NCBI GenBank assembly: GCA_027493955.1
Contig: JAOSJT010000001.1
Span: 1,537,131-1,601,130, forward strand
Length of the DNA stretch: 64,000 bases
Origin: Bacteroidia bacterium
GTDB lineage: Bacteria > Bacteroidota > Ignavibacteria > SZUA-365
Reading direction: 5' to 3'
Shown here in pieces: positions 46,406 to 57,164 of this stretch (its first letter is position 1; each line of letters begins with the position of its first letter). The position numbers were made by a program, and so were the translations under genes. The notes beneath the pieces are model-generated. The model saw only the letters and a list, made by a program, of their open reading frames with translations, was not told where the DNA came from and made no database searches.

Positions 46406-49327
46406 TCAGCGCAGGAGCAACATTTTGCGTGAGATGGTGTTGCCTTCGAAGCTGAGACGGTAGATGTACAGACCCGAGGCCAGCGACGTCGCATCGAAGC
46501 TGCATGTGTAAGTACCCGGAGCATGGACGCCTTCCGCGAGCACGGCGACTTCACGCCCGAGGTGATCGAGCACCGACAGACGCAACGCACCCTGTGCGGG
46601 AATGCTGAAGCGTATCGCCGTCGAGGGATTGAAAGGATTCGGGTAATTCTGCGCGAGCGCGAATTCGCCCGGACGCGCATTCAGTTGCTGCACATCCGAT
46701 ACATCGGAGCCCACACCCCGCACAAGTACGGTATCCGGCGAGGTGGGCGCATTGCTGACGATAATCAGTACTCCGCTGCGATCGCCCAGCACACTCGGGG
46801 CAAAACGTATCGTCTCATTGAAACTGGATCCGCCCGCAACCTCACACTGTCCCGCCACCGCCGAGAAATCGGCGTTGGTGGAGGTGATGGAAGAAACGGA
46901 AAGCGTCTGCCCGCCGGGATTGAGAATCGTAAGTGTGAGATCCTTGGTATTGCCCACTTTGACAGTGTCGAAGAGGAGCTGCGTCGGCGAAAAGGAAATC
47001 GCGGGGCTTACCACGCCGACACCGTCCACAGTGATCGTGTGCGGAGAAGAAACCGCATTGCTCGTGACGGTGAACGTGCCGCTGAGCGGTCCGGCGGCGT
47101 TGGGCGCAAAACGCAGCGTGAATGCCTTCGCAGCGCTCGGCGCGATGACCGAGAGCGGTGTCTCCAGAGTGAAGCGGGGATTACTCGATGTAAACGTCGA
47201 AATCCGAAGCGTATCGTTGCCGGTGTTTGTAATAGTAACAGAGGCATCCTTATTCGCGCCGACGGTAACGTCGCCGAAGGAGATGGTCGTGTTGTCCATC
47301 GTCAGCGTCACCACGCCCGCACCCGTACCGGTCAACGATATGACCGTCGGGGAGCCCGCCGCATTGCTGTTCAGAGTGAGGTTGGCCGTGATGGGGCCTG
47401 TAGCCGAAGGAGCGAAACGCACCGAGTCGGTGAACGATGCGCCGGGCGCGAGCACGCGTGAAGCAATGCTCACCGTGAAGCTCGCATTCGAGGTGGTGAT
47501 GCTCGATACGTTGAGCGTATCGGTTCCCGGATTCGTGATGAGCAGCGGCAGGGATTTGCTCGCGCCGATAGTCACGGTTCCGAAACTCATCGTCGTTTTG
47601 TCCACCTGTATCGCGGCAGCGCCGGTGCCCCGTCCCGTGACGCGAATGGTGTCCGGACCGGAGCTGGAGTTGCTGTTGATGACAATCGTTGCGCTGAACG
47701 AATTTTTGCCGGCTGGTGTGAAACGCGCGAATGCCGTGACATCGCCGCCGGGAGGAATGGTGTTGTCGTCCGGCGTCAGGCTGAATTGCGGATCACTCGA
47801 GGATATGGACGCGATAGTTACCGCGGCACCGCCGGGATTGCTGAGTGTGATCTGTTTCGATGAGGTGCTGTTGATGGCGACATCACCGAAGTCCAGTGCT
47901 TTCGAGGACAGCGTCAATTGCGGTGGCGCTATCGGGAAACTTCCGTCGGCGAGAATTTTCGAAGCGTAGATCTCCACATTGGAGAACGATGGTCGGTAGT
48001 CTTCCCACGCCACGATGGCACCGTTCTGACCGTCGGGCAGCATGCGCGCGAACTGTTGCGAGTTGTTCGCCGTGCATACCGGAACTCCGGCAGCCGTCCA
48101 GAGCGGTGCACCGGCATCGGACACACGCTGCGCGTAAATGTCGGTGTTGAGAGCGCCTTTGGTTTTGTCTTCGAAAGCGACGATCACGCCACCGCTGCCA
48201 TCGGACACGACCGAGGGTGCCACCTGATCGCCGGTGCGATTGGATACGGCGACACCGTCCGCCGCCCACATCTTCGTGCCGTTCGTGTCGAGAACCTGCA
48301 CATACGCGCGCACCTTCCCGGCGGTGCGGCCGTCCTGCCAGGAAATGGCGAGTTTCCCGGGCGCGATATTCGAAAGGTTGTGATTCAACTGCCCGCCGTT
48401 CGTTGACGTAGCCCTGAGCGATGTGGCTTGTGTACCGTCCGGCCGGAGCACCACAATGTGCAGATTGGCTTGCGTCGTCGACGTCCAGTCCAGATAGCCA
48501 AGAAACGCGTTTCCTGTGCCGTCACCGACCAGCAGCGGTGCATCCTGCGAGCCGCTGGATGTTGCGACGCCGACGCCCTTGGCAGCCCATTGCACCACAC
48601 CATTGGAATCGAGGCGTTGTGCGTACACGTCGTACTCGGGCCTGGGATAGTACGCGTACGCGATGTACGCGCCGCCTTTGCCGTCACTGGTGATGCTCGG
48701 TGCGTTGGAGAAGCGGAGCGTCCCGGAGACAAGGACCGGAGTGCTCCAGCGTGCCGTACCGTTGGCATCGTAGCGCTGCGCATAAATCTTACTGCCCGGG
48801 GGAAGCCGCCAGTGGCCCTGGTTCCACACGACAATCGCACCGCCCCTGCCGTCGGTTGTCAGCTTGGGATCGGCCTGGTTGCTGGTGTCGGTCGTGACTG
48901 CTATACCGTCTGGCGTCCAGAGCACATTGCCGGAGGCATCGATGCGTTGGATATAGATGTCGTTATTGCCGTTTCTCGTATCCGTCCAGGCGATGATCGC
49001 ACCGCCGGCTCCGTCGGAAACGATGTCAGGACCCGACTGGGAATTCGTGGCACTACTGACCACGACACCATTGACTGTCCAGCGGACATACCCATCCTTA
49101 TCAATTCTCTGGGCATAGACATCAGACGAGGCCACCATGACCCGTTCGTCGGTCCAGCAGAATATGGCCCCGCCCTGGCCATCACTGACGAGACGGTGTC
49201 CCGTTTGGTTGTTCCCGGCACGGACAATCGGATTGTTCACTGCGGGACTGGAAGCCCATTGCGCATGGGTGGTAAAGGAAAACACGAAGAAAAATAGAAA
49301 AACGAGAGGCAGCATCTGTTTTGTCAT
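46406..49327 (-). CDS. T9SS-secreted protein with propeller-like repeats and four ASH-like domains
   Basis: A 973-residue exported protein. The signal peptide is residues 1-23 (LPLVFLFFFVFSFTTHAQ). Residues about 25-495 contain repeats of the type VSDGQGGAIFCWTDER ... YAQRIDKDGYVRW, seven or more times, which look like a beta-propeller. Residues about 500-885 hold four immunoglobulin-like choice-of-anchor domains, each opening with an LDFGDV-, MSFGTV-, ISFGDV- or LLFDTV-type strand. The last 85 residues are a T9SS sorting domain (YPNPFNPSTAIRFSIP ... ISRKMLLLR). A long surface protein with a binding head and stalk is the likely role. The terminal hairpin is listed separately. Confidence 0.92.
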   Translation of the reverse strand: MTKQMLPLVFLFFFVFSFTTHAQWASSPAVNNPIVRAGNNQTGHRLVSDGQGGAIFCWTDERVMVASSDVYAQRIDKDGYVRWTVNGVVVSSATNSQSGPDIVSDGAGGAIIAWTDTRNGNNDIYIQRIDASGNVLWTPDGIAVTTDTSNQADPKLTTDGRGGAIVVWNQGHWRLPPGSKIYAQRYDANGTARWSTPVLVSGTLRFSNAPSITSDGKGGAYIAYAYYPRPEYDVYAQRLDSNGVVQWAAKGVGVATSSGSQDAPLLVGDGTGNAFLGYLDWTSTTQANLHIVVLRPDGTQATSLRATSTNGGQLNHNLSNIAPGKLAISWQDGRTAGKVRAYVQVLDTNGTKMWAADGVAVSNRTGDQVAPSVVSDGSGGVIVAFEDKTKGALNTDIYAQRVSDAGAPLWTAAGVPVCTANNSQQFARMLPDGQNGAIVAWEDYRPSFSNVEIYASKILADGSFPIAPPQLTLSSKALDFGDVAINSTSSKQITLSNPGGAAVTIASISSSDPQFSLTPDDNTIPPGGDVTAFARFTPAGKNSFSATIVINSNSSSGPDTIRVTGRGTGAAAIQVDKTTMSFGTVTIGASKSLPLLITNPGTDTLNVSSITTSNASFTVSIASRVLAPGASFTDSVRFAPSATGPITANLTLNSNAAGSPTVISLTGTGAGVVTLTMDNTTISFGDVTVGANKDASVTITNTGNDTLRISTFTSSNPRFTLETPLSVIAPSAAKAFTLRFAPNAAGPLSGTFTVTSNAVSSPHTITVDGVGVVSPAISFSPTQLLFDTVKVGNTKDLTLTILNPGGQTLSVSSITSTNADFSAVAGQCEVAGGSSFNETIRFAPSVLGDRSGVLIIVSNAPTSPDTVLVRGVGSDVSDVQQLNARPGEFALAQNYPNPFNPSTAIRFSIPAQGALRLSVLDHLGREVAVLAEGVHAPGTYTCSFDATSLASGLYIYRLSFEGNTISRKMLLLR

Positions 49328-49891
49328 CAGATATGCTCCTTAGCAGTGAGAAAGACATGGATGAGGATGATCACGTGGATGAGATTTCCTCTGCGAACTG
49401 TGCTAAAGCTTTAATATACACACTCGTTCCGAGAATTGGGCATAGTTGCCGCCGATTTTCGATTTCCCTCGGGCAGACGGTAGAAAAAAACTCGTCCGGG
49501 GGTTGCAATGCACGACGCCGCGAGGGTGGATCGGGCAAATCGATGCTCCGTCCCGAGTTCAACTGCATGAGTCGCGGAGCGAATCCCGGTCATGGGCACC
49601 CACCTTCCGGTGATGATGCGTCTATTGCCGGAAGTACACTTCACAATTCAGTCCGTCGAGGACGGGCGGAAGGATGTCGGCATTCAGACGAGCTGCTTCA
49701 AACGGCGAGGAGCGGGATGCGCGTGCTCGACTCCGGCGGCTTTTTCGCTCCTGACCACGATGGAAACTCCATCCCGGCGTGGTCTTCAGAGATCCGATTG
49801 CTTTTTGCACATTCCGCTATTTTTCTATACTTTTCAGCCACCATCTGAAACATTTGTGTGCAACGAGTCTCGCCACCTTGGAGTTATCGCA
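49328..49891. other. Divergent intergenic region, about 560 bases
   Basis: No gene is supportable; several frames overlap but lack start signals, and the plus-strand frame upstream of 49892 is only an in-frame extension of the next gene. Both flanking genes are T9SS cargo transcribed away from here, so two promoters are expected. An AT-rich stretch lies at 49800-49860. Confidence 0.4.
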
Positions 49892-52039
49892 ATGCCAACA
49901 GTACACCGTTCGAGTCCGGCGCGGCGTGGTGGGCAGAACATCAAACGTCTGCATATCTGGTTAACCGCTGCGATATTCATTTTGAATTTGCAGCAAGGGC
50001 TTTCACAGCCCGGTTGGATTTGGCAGAATCCAATACAACAGCGTACGGGTGGTACATCTGTAGATTGCACCAGTCCGGACGCTTGTACGGTTATCTGGTA
50101 CAAGAGCCAAATCTTCCGTACAATAAATGGCGGTGCCGACTGGGAGCTTCAATTCAGCGGCACAAGCGAAATGTTGCGTAGAGTGCGCTTCATCAACGCG
50201 AATATCGGAGTTATCGTTGGCGATTCGGGTATTATTCTGCGAACAACCAACGGAGGAGGGCTCTGGCGACGACAACAGAGTGGAACATCGGCCTCACTGC
50301 ATGATGTGTGTTTCACCGATGTCAACACCGGGGCTGTGGTCGGTGAGCATGGGACAATCCGTTTGACGACAGATGGGGGGGAGAATTGGGTGAAACCAGC
50401 GTTCAACACCGTTGATAACCTCTACAGCGTTTCATTCAGCGATGCGAGGAACGGTACGGCAGTCGGAGGAAACACCGCCGTCATCCGCACGACAGACGGT
50501 GGCAGCACCTGGTCGAGGCAAACGGTACCATCTCCGATGAGTCTCATCGCCGTGTTCTTCCGCGATTCGAGCAACGGCTATATCGCAGGCGCACGGGGAG
50601 TCTTCTTCCGTACGACGGACGCGGGCGTGACGTGGCGTCAAGGAGCGCACACCGGTTCCGGATCCACCCGAAATATGAATGTGACTGATGACGGTACAAT
50701 CACGTTGACCGGCTTCGACAATGCGATCGTCACTTCAGTTGATGGTGGCTACAACTGGATGAAAACGTACCTACCCGTACGCATGGAAACAATTGAGGCA
50801 GCTTTCATCGATAGGAATCGCGGATTTGTCCTTGTTGGAGGAGGCATACTTCGCACCACCGATGCAGGATCAACCTGGGTGGTGTGTGATGAGAAGCAGA
50901 CCTGGACCAGGAACGATCTGCTTTGCGTCAGCTTTTCGAGTGACGCTGTCGGATTCACCGGCGGAGCGGGCGGAACAATCATGCAGACCTGGGACGGGGG
51001 GAATACATGGAAACATGAAATCAGTGGAAGCACAGCGGGTATCAACGATATCGTATCCACAGGGAGCGACACCGGATTCGCGGTCAGCGGTGACGGCGTG
51101 ATCCTCCGCACTGTGAACGGTGGTACGGATTGGGAGCCACGATATTCGAGCAGCGGAACATCGATCCAGAGAATTTCCTTCATCGATGCGAACATCGGCA
51201 TGGCCGTTGGGCAGGACGGTCTGATTCTGCAGACATCGGACGGAGGTTCCACCTGGACGAAAACGATGAGCGCCAGCACTGCGTGGCTATCGGGAGTGAT
51301 GCTGGCAGACACCTCCCGCGCAACCGCGGTGGGTTCCGGAGGTACCATACTCCAGACCAGCGATGGCGGCGTCTCGTGGCGACGGATGGCGGGTTCTTCG
51401 ACAGAGTGGCTTCGGCAGGTCGCGTTTCTCGACAGCGAAACGGGAATCATCGTCGGCAGCCGCGGCGTCATCCTGCAAACCACCGACGGCGGATCGAACT
51501 GGATGGAACGACAAAGCGGGACAGACAGACAGCTCAACGATATCGAGGTCACCTCAACCCACTCCGCTATCGCAGTGGGTGCGGACGGAACAGTGCTCAG
51601 AACCACCGACCGCGGATACTCGTGGGAGATGCAGACCTGTCCTTCCGTTGAAGACTTGCATGCTGTGACCTTCACGGATAGTCTCACCGGTACCATCGTC
51701 GGGAATAATGGTGTCATACTTCGCACCACCTCGGGGGGTGTGACCTGGATCGGAGAACAACCCCGTGCGCCAAGGGATATCGTTCTCGCGCAGAACTACC
51801 CCAATCCCTTCAATCCTTCCACAACTATTGAATTCACTCTCCCGCAAGCACAGCGAGTCACGCTCATCGTAACCGATCTCTTCGGCCGGGAGATCCGAAG
51901 GTTGATTGATGGCGACTTCCGGGAAGCTGGAATCCATCAGGTGATTTTCGATGCGGCAGGACTGCCTTCGGGCGTGTACCTGTACAGTTTGACCGACGGA
52001 AGCAGGAGAAACACAAGAACAATGGTGCTCCTCCGGTAA
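49892..52039 (+). CDS. T9SS-secreted protein with YCF48-like repeats
   Basis: A 715-residue exported protein. GGAG lies 8 bases before ATG 49892, and the hydrophobic stretch LTAAIFILNLQQGLSQ acts as signal peptide. Residues about 45-625 consist of about 14 repeats built on FIDANIGMAVG-GLILQTSDGGSTW, the pattern of YCF48/HCF136-like beta-propellers. In plants and cyanobacteria that family helps assemble photosystem II; in this phylum such repeats are used in secreted proteins, so a photosynthetic role is not implied. The C-terminal 85 residues are a T9SS sorting domain (NYPNPFNPSTTIEFTLP ... TRTMVLLR). Surface ligand binding is inferred. Confidence 0.92.
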   Translation: MPTVHRSSPARRGGQNIKRLHIWLTAAIFILNLQQGLSQPGWIWQNPIQQRTGGTSVDCTSPDACTVIWYKSQIFRTINGGADWELQFSGTSEMLRRVRFINANIGVIVGDSGIILRTTNGGGLWRRQQSGTSASLHDVCFTDVNTGAVVGEHGTIRLTTDGGENWVKPAFNTVDNLYSVSFSDARNGTAVGGNTAVIRTTDGGSTWSRQTVPSPMSLIAVFFRDSSNGYIAGARGVFFRTTDAGVTWRQGAHTGSGSTRNMNVTDDGTITLTGFDNAIVTSVDGGYNWMKTYLPVRMETIEAAFIDRNRGFVLVGGGILRTTDAGSTWVVCDEKQTWTRNDLLCVSFSSDAVGFTGGAGGTIMQTWDGGNTWKHEISGSTAGINDIVSTGSDTGFAVSGDGVILRTVNGGTDWEPRYSSSGTSIQRISFIDANIGMAVGQDGLILQTSDGGSTWTKTMSASTAWLSGVMLADTSRATAVGSGGTILQTSDGGVSWRRMAGSSTEWLRQVAFLDSETGIIVGSRGVILQTTDGGSNWMERQSGTDRQLNDIEVTSTHSAIAVGADGTVLRTTDRGYSWEMQTCPSVEDLHAVTFTDSLTGTIVGNNGVILRTTSGGVTWIGEQPRAPRDIVLAQNYPNPFNPSTTIEFTLPQAQRVTLIVTDLFGREIRRLIDGDFREAGIHQVIFDAAGLPSGVYLYSLTDGSRRNTRTMVLLR

Positions 52040-52082
52040 ACGTCGCGATACCACAGCATCCAAGCTCCAATGGACTCTGGTG

Positions 52083-52245
52083 GATTCAGTCCAATCACGT
52101 CGGAGTGATCAACGAAAGCAGCCCAAGGATGATCATTCCGGGCTGCTTCGATTGTTTGTGGAACAAACAGCTCTCGACCCCGGCTCAAGCTCCAACCTTG
52201 AACTGTCCCATAACACTTGGAAAACCAAGGGCTTCGCAAAGGAAG
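52083..52245 (+). repeat. Repeated hairpin module, copy A
   Basis: AACGAAAGCAGCCC begins a hairpin (AAGCAGCCC 52116-52124 with GGGCTGCTT 52140-52148). About 75 bases later comes CTTGGAAAACCAAGGGCTTCGC. A matching module lies at 58366-58510. Similar hairpin plus CCAAGG segments often border integrated elements, but no integrase is visible here. The rest of 52040-52401 holds no gene. Confidence 0.6.
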
Positions 52246-52401
52246 CCGTTTCGCACCTCAACTTCACTCCGAGGAAGCAACTTTTTCTCCCCCAGACGTC
52301 CAGGCTCCGGACGAGGATGCCGGGTTTGCAACGCGAGCGAATACCAAGAACCATCTCCCGACGAATCCGATTCGATTCCGGAAAACGGGGATCGAATCGA
52401 C

Positions 52402-53571
52402 CTACATACCCGGCAATTCCGTGCCGCGATTCATGATCTCGATATAGCCCGCATAGCTGAAAAGGCGATTGCGTTTCCGGGCGGTCAGCTCCCTGACGAT
52501 GCCGAGCTGCTCCAGGTGGCCGAGCGCCTTGTTGACCGTAGCCGGGGTGAAGCCGGTCTTTTCCACCAACGAGCCCGAGGTCGCGATGGGATGCTCCATC
52601 AACGCAATGTGGACTTGCAGGGTGGATGCCGCCGCCCGTCCCAGGCCACTGATCTTTTCACGGTCCTGCTTCGAAAGGTCGAGGAGTTGCTGCGTCGTTT
52701 CCACCGCCTGGGTGGCGGTGACTATGACCCCCTCGGCGAAGAAGTCGAGCCAGGCTTCCCAGTCACCGGTCATACGCACGGTGTTGAGCAGCTCGTAGTA
52801 ATACTGGCGGTGCGTCTTGAAGTAGAGGCTGAGGTAGAGCATCGGCTCTCGCAGCACCTTCTGCTCGCATAACAGCAGCGTGATCAGCAGACGGCCCAAA
52901 CGGCCGTTACCGTCCAGAAACGGGTGGATGGTTTCAAACTGCACATGGGCCAGAGCCGCCTTGAGCAGCACAGGGGTCGGCTCCGGCTGGTCATGGAGGA
53001 AGAGCTCCAGCTTGCTCATGCACTCCGGTACCTCTTGAGCCGGAGGCGGAACGAAGGCCGCGTTACCCGGCCGGGTGCCGCCGATCCAGTTCTGGCTGCG
53101 TCGAAACTCGCCCGGGATCTGATTGCCTCCCCGGCCGTTGTGCAACAGCACGCCGTGGATCTCGCGGAACAGCCGCAGCGACAGCGGTAGCCCTTCCTCC
53201 AACAGGCGCAGGCCATGTTCGAGGGCGGCGGCATAGTTACTGACCTCGCGCACGTCATCCAGCGGCACGCCGGGTGCCTGATCAAGCTCGAACAGCAGCA
53301 GGTCCGAAAGCGAGGACTGGGTTCCCTCGATCATCGAGGAGAGCACCGCCTCCTTGCGGACATACATGTAGAGGAACAGCGAGGTATCCGGCAGCAGGGT
53401 GGATACGCTGTCAAGCCGCCCGAGCGCCAACAGTGCCTGATCAAACTTGTTGCGCAGTTCCGGGGTCCAGTCGATAGGCGGCAGCGGTGGCAGCGGAGAG
53501 GGGACAAAGGCCCGGGCCTTCTCACCCACCGTCGATATGGTCACGTATTTGCCTTGGAGTTTTCGCTTCAT
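52402..53571 (-). CDS. Fic-family protein with C-terminal winged helix
   Basis: A 389-residue protein likely to AMPylate (or otherwise modify) a target protein. The catalytic loop [12 protein letters not shown] is at 216-227, with the His and Arg residues needed for activity. The inhibitory helix motif SSMIEG at 78-83 precedes it, placing the glutamate that blocks ATP binding on the N-terminal side (class II). The beta-hairpin flap PGNAAFVPPP is at about 168-177. Residues about 315-380 form a winged helix (LVEKTGFTPATVNKALGHLEQLG), so the protein may bind DNA and control its own gene. An inverted repeat 40-70 bases upstream of the start fits this. Full length for this family. Confidence 0.92.
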   Translation of the reverse strand: MKRKLQGKYVTISTVGEKARAFVPSPLPPLPPIDWTPELRNKFDQALLALGRLDSVSTLLPDTSLFLYMYVRKEAVLSSMIEGTQSSLSDLLLFELDQAPGVPLDDVREVSNYAAALEHGLRLLEEGLPLSLRLFREIHGVLLHNGRGGNQIPGEFRRSQNWIGGTRPGNAAFVPPPAQEVPECMSKLELFLHDQPEPTPVLLKAALAHVQFETIHPFLDGNGRLGRLLITLLLCEQKVLREPMLYLSLYFKTHRQYYYELLNTVRMTGDWEAWLDFFAEGVIVTATQAVETTQQLLDLSKQDREKISGLGRAAASTLQVHIALMEHPIATSGSLVEKTGFTPATVNKALGHLEQLGIVRELTARKRNRLFSYAGYIEIMNRGTELPGM

Positions 53572-53610
53572 CCCGCCTGTCTTCCTCGAAGGTAAAATAA
53601 GGTTCGATTT

Positions 53611-53640
53611 TATTTTAGGTTAAGTCATCATCCTAAAATA
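53611..53640. promoter_or_regulatory. Perfect 9-bp inverted repeat upstream of the Fic gene
   Basis: TATTTTAGG (53611-53619) and CCTAAAATA (53632-53640) are separated by 12 bases. The site is AT-rich in a GC-rich region, 40 bases upstream of the Fic start at 53571, as expected for an operator, possibly for the winged helix of the Fic protein itself. Confidence 0.6.
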
Positions 53641-54061
53641 TACAAGCAAGAAGGAAAAATCAAGTTGATTTGTGAACGACCACTGCGAATTCCTCAAATG
53701 AGCTGCGACGCATTTGCTAAAGCGTGATAATGTACATCCACGGTTCCGAGTTTTCGGTTGCCGGAAAGCCCTTTGTATCGAAGGGGTTCGGGCCGTTCGC
53801 CGGAATGCGTGCTCTCCGGAGACGGGAAGTGCGATTCTCTTACCCGCCGGCATCATTCTCAGGAAACCCGCATCTGTCATATCGCGATGAACATCATAAT
53901 TGACCGAAGGGAAGCACGGTGATGGCGGCTCCTTATCTCACCTTCGGACCAAATCTCGCATCCGATTGTCGCCTGTGATATACGCAACCTCGAAGCGCCA
54001 CGGAATGCGCATTGCACTGACAGAGCGCACGTGTATATTACCATCATCAATTGGGACGACC
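53641..54061. other. Divergent gap, about 420 bases
   Basis: No gene is supportable. The sequence lies between a Fic gene (minus) and an outer-membrane-type gene (plus). The frame continuing upstream from 54062 has no start signal. Confidence 0.4.
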
Positions 54062-54931
54062 ATGCCAGAACTGAAAGTGCGCATCGCGTTTCTCTCCATT
54101 GCACTGTTTGTCCTCCCTGGAACAGTGCTCCATGCACAGCCCGACAGCTACCGTATGAGCGTGGAGGCGGACGGCCGTTATGCCGCCGGAGAGGAGTGGT
54201 TCGCAGGCGTGACCGCGCAATACAGCCTGAGCGGCATTCCTCTTCACGGACGCTATGTTCTGGAGGCCGCGCGCGCGACTGTGCCAAGGACAGAGTTCGT
54301 CGCGGGCCTGCGCGTCGGCGAAGACAGACTGCACCGCCGGGTAGGTGATGAAACGACGTCCTATTACGGACACGCCGCCTTCCTCGTCACCGACGACCTG
54401 GCGGTGGGACCCCTTCTGCGTTACGACTTTCGCGGCGCGGTCTCCATAGAGCACCAGACCCTGGTTGTCGCGGCGATAGCCGATGTGTACAGGCAGAAGC
54501 TCCGCATGCGCTGGGTGCTGGGCGCCACGCGATATCAGTACCGGTGGCCAGAGTACAACGGGGGCCGCTTCTACGACCCAGTCTGGGGCTTTATTGCCGA
54601 GAATCACATGGCGCAGGGCGGCGACGTCACCGGCTACACGCATGACATTTCCCTGTGGATCCATCAGGAGGGTGTGACCTTGCGGTATGCCCCTGTGCTT
54701 GAGTTTGCGCTGAACGAGTGGCTCACAAGCGGACCGCTGTTCGAAGGCAGCGCCAGCGGCTCCAACGGCGGCGCAGGCCTCTTCCTTCGTGCCGAGGTTG
54801 GCCTCTTCCTCCGTGCGTACATCCAGTCCCGCCTTTTCCTCCAGCTCACTCCGCGCTATCCGGTCTTGAGCTCTGACAATCACCAGATCGACGGCGTCTT
54901 CTTTACGGGGGGCGTCGGCGTCAGGTTGTGA
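54062..54931 (+). CDS. Outer-membrane beta-barrel-like protein
   Basis: A 289-residue protein. ATG 54062 follows GGGAC and starts a signal peptide (VRIAFLSIALFVLPGTVLHAQ). The mature part alternates hydrophobic and polar residues over about 12 strands, with turns such as GAGLFLRAEVGLFLRAYIQSRLFLQL, and ends GVFFTGGVGVRL without an aromatic end residue. This is the pattern of outer-membrane porin-like barrels of about 30 kDa. No family is recognised. It lies alone between two oppositely oriented stretches in the element-like region. Confidence 0.78.
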   Translation: MPELKVRIAFLSIALFVLPGTVLHAQPDSYRMSVEADGRYAAGEEWFAGVTAQYSLSGIPLHGRYVLEAARATVPRTEFVAGLRVGEDRLHRRVGDETTSYYGHAAFLVTDDLAVGPLLRYDFRGAVSIEHQTLVVAAIADVYRQKLRMRWVLGATRYQYRWPEYNGGRFYDPVWGFIAENHMAQGGDVTGYTHDISLWIHQEGVTLRYAPVLEFALNEWLTSGPLFEGSASGSNGGAGLFLRAEVGLFLRAYIQSRLFLQLTPRYPVLSSDNHQIDGVFFTGGVGVRL

Positions 54932-55070
54932 GGAGATGGCGGGTGTGTGACGTTTGGCGAAAACGATCAGAGCTCACTGATAACCCAATTACATCGCGAC
55001 TGTTTTTTCCGCCGTGTGACATGGCCATCATGACGACAGGGAGTGTGATTTCAGACCGTGTCATCATTGG

Positions 55071-55292
55071 TTATCTTTTGGTTTTTATTGGTTTTCGTTT
55101 TCTGTCCTTCTCAGCGTTCGCTACCTCCGCAACATTTCGCGTCTGTTCAAGCCGGTAGCTCTGCACGTTGTGCTCCATGATGATGCTCTCATGGACGAGC
55201 CGGAATATGGCAGCGGCTGTCGACATAGTATCACTGCAGATGGTCTCCCACTTCGAGAACGAGAGGTTACTGGTCAGGAGGATATCAAGGAG
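55071..55292 (-). pseudogene. istB: Remnant of an IS21-type IstB ATP-binding protein
   Basis: On the minus strand the frame from 55292 to a TAA at 55071 has no start codon and encodes about 73 residues. It contains LLTSNLSFSKWETICSD, TMSTAAAIFRLVHESIIM and HNVQSYR, the C-terminal part of the IstB helper ATPase of IS21 elements (typical LTSNLPF...W, then DRLVHH, then G.SYR). An in-frame TAG at 55293-55295 and loss of the Walker region show it is a fragment. IstA, the terminal repeats and the rest of IstB are missing. Confidence 0.82.
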
Positions 55293-55501
55293 CTAGTCGG
55301 GTACAGTTCGATCATTTACGCGCATCACCGACCGGACGACCTGCATCACCAGGTACGCAAGCTCGATGGGTTGCTAAACGAGGAAATGGGTCAGCATCGC
55401 TGATCCTTTTTTCTTTACCCCTAGACCACCGTCGCAAGAATCTCGCAAGTCGACAGCGGTTTTGAGCGTCCGACGTAGCACGACCATCCCTGTAAGTCCT
55501 T

Positions 55502-55532
55502 TAAAATCAAAGCCCGTCTGGTTAGGACGGGC
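55502..55532 (-). terminator. Rho-independent terminator of the second Fic gene
   Basis: GCCCGTC (minus 55532-55526) pairs with GACGGGC (55518-55512), with a 7-base loop, followed on the minus strand by TTTGATTTT. It is about 260 bases downstream of the Fic stop codon at 55792. The interval between contains the 23-bp repeat array. Confidence 0.8.
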
Positions 55533-55603
55533 CTGATCGGGTAGGGTGTGGAGATGGGGCCTATCGCAACGGATGGACGAGACATCCTTCCAAACTCCGT
55601 GAC

Positions 55604-55791
55604 GCTTGTCACAAGTTGTGTTGCGAGCTTGTCACAAGTTGTGTCGCTCGTCGTCTTACAAGTCATTTCGGCAGATGCCAGAGAACTCGTCACAGCTTGT
55701 CATAGCTCGGTGTCACAGCTTGTCATAGCTCGGTGTCACAGCTTGTCATAGCTCGGTGTCACAGCTTGTCATAGCTCGGTGTCACAGCTTG

Positions 55792-55800
<9 letters not shown>
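55604..55800. repeat. 23-bp direct-repeat array
   Basis: Units start every 23 bases at 55689, 55712, 55735, 55758 and 55781 (each GTCACAGCTTGTCATAGC, then TCGGT). Two earlier, diverged units at 55604 and 55627 contain the palindrome CTTGTCACAAG. The last unit overlaps the stop codon and final codons of the Fic gene. Unit length and spacing resemble plasmid iterons, though no replication gene is adjacent. Confidence 0.85.
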
Positions 55801-56841
<1,041 letters not shown>

Positions 56842-56920
56842 AGCTGGATCTCGATTGTAGCCGTGTTTTAGAAGGAAAATATGCCATACATGCGGGATTT
56901 CAAATGCCGCGGGGACGATT

Positions 56921-57103
56921 CACTTGCAAAGTCGCGTCTTTGCATTCGACAAGGACAAGAAGAAAATCGTGTTGTCTGACGTCGAGTACTTCAACGAGGG
57001 GCGCGCAAGAGAAATCATTGCGGAACGCAAGGTGATAAAGATCGAAACGATGAGGAAAATGAGGAAGGAAAATCTGCGGAAATTGATTAGGTCAATGTCC
57101 TGA
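56921..57103 (+). pseudogene. Possible gene remnant, basic C-terminal fragment
   Basis: An open frame ends at TGA 57101-57103 and encodes a lysine- and arginine-rich stretch, VFAFDKDKKKIVLSDVEYF then REIIAERKVIKIE. It has no clear start codon apart from TTG 56924 and no ribosome-binding site. The composition reads like a real coding tail, so a truncated gene is possible. Opposite-strand frames here are less convincing. Function unknown. Confidence 0.35.
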
Positions 57104-57164
57104 AACATGGGATTGACACTAAGGAAACCATCATTTAGCTTATCATATGACCGAGGTGCGAATA

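Noticed and set aside
49892-52039. Photosystem II assembly factor (YCF48) as the function of this gene
   Set aside because: The repeats match, but a T9SS sorting domain and signal peptide show a secreted protein; no photosynthesis genes are in the window.
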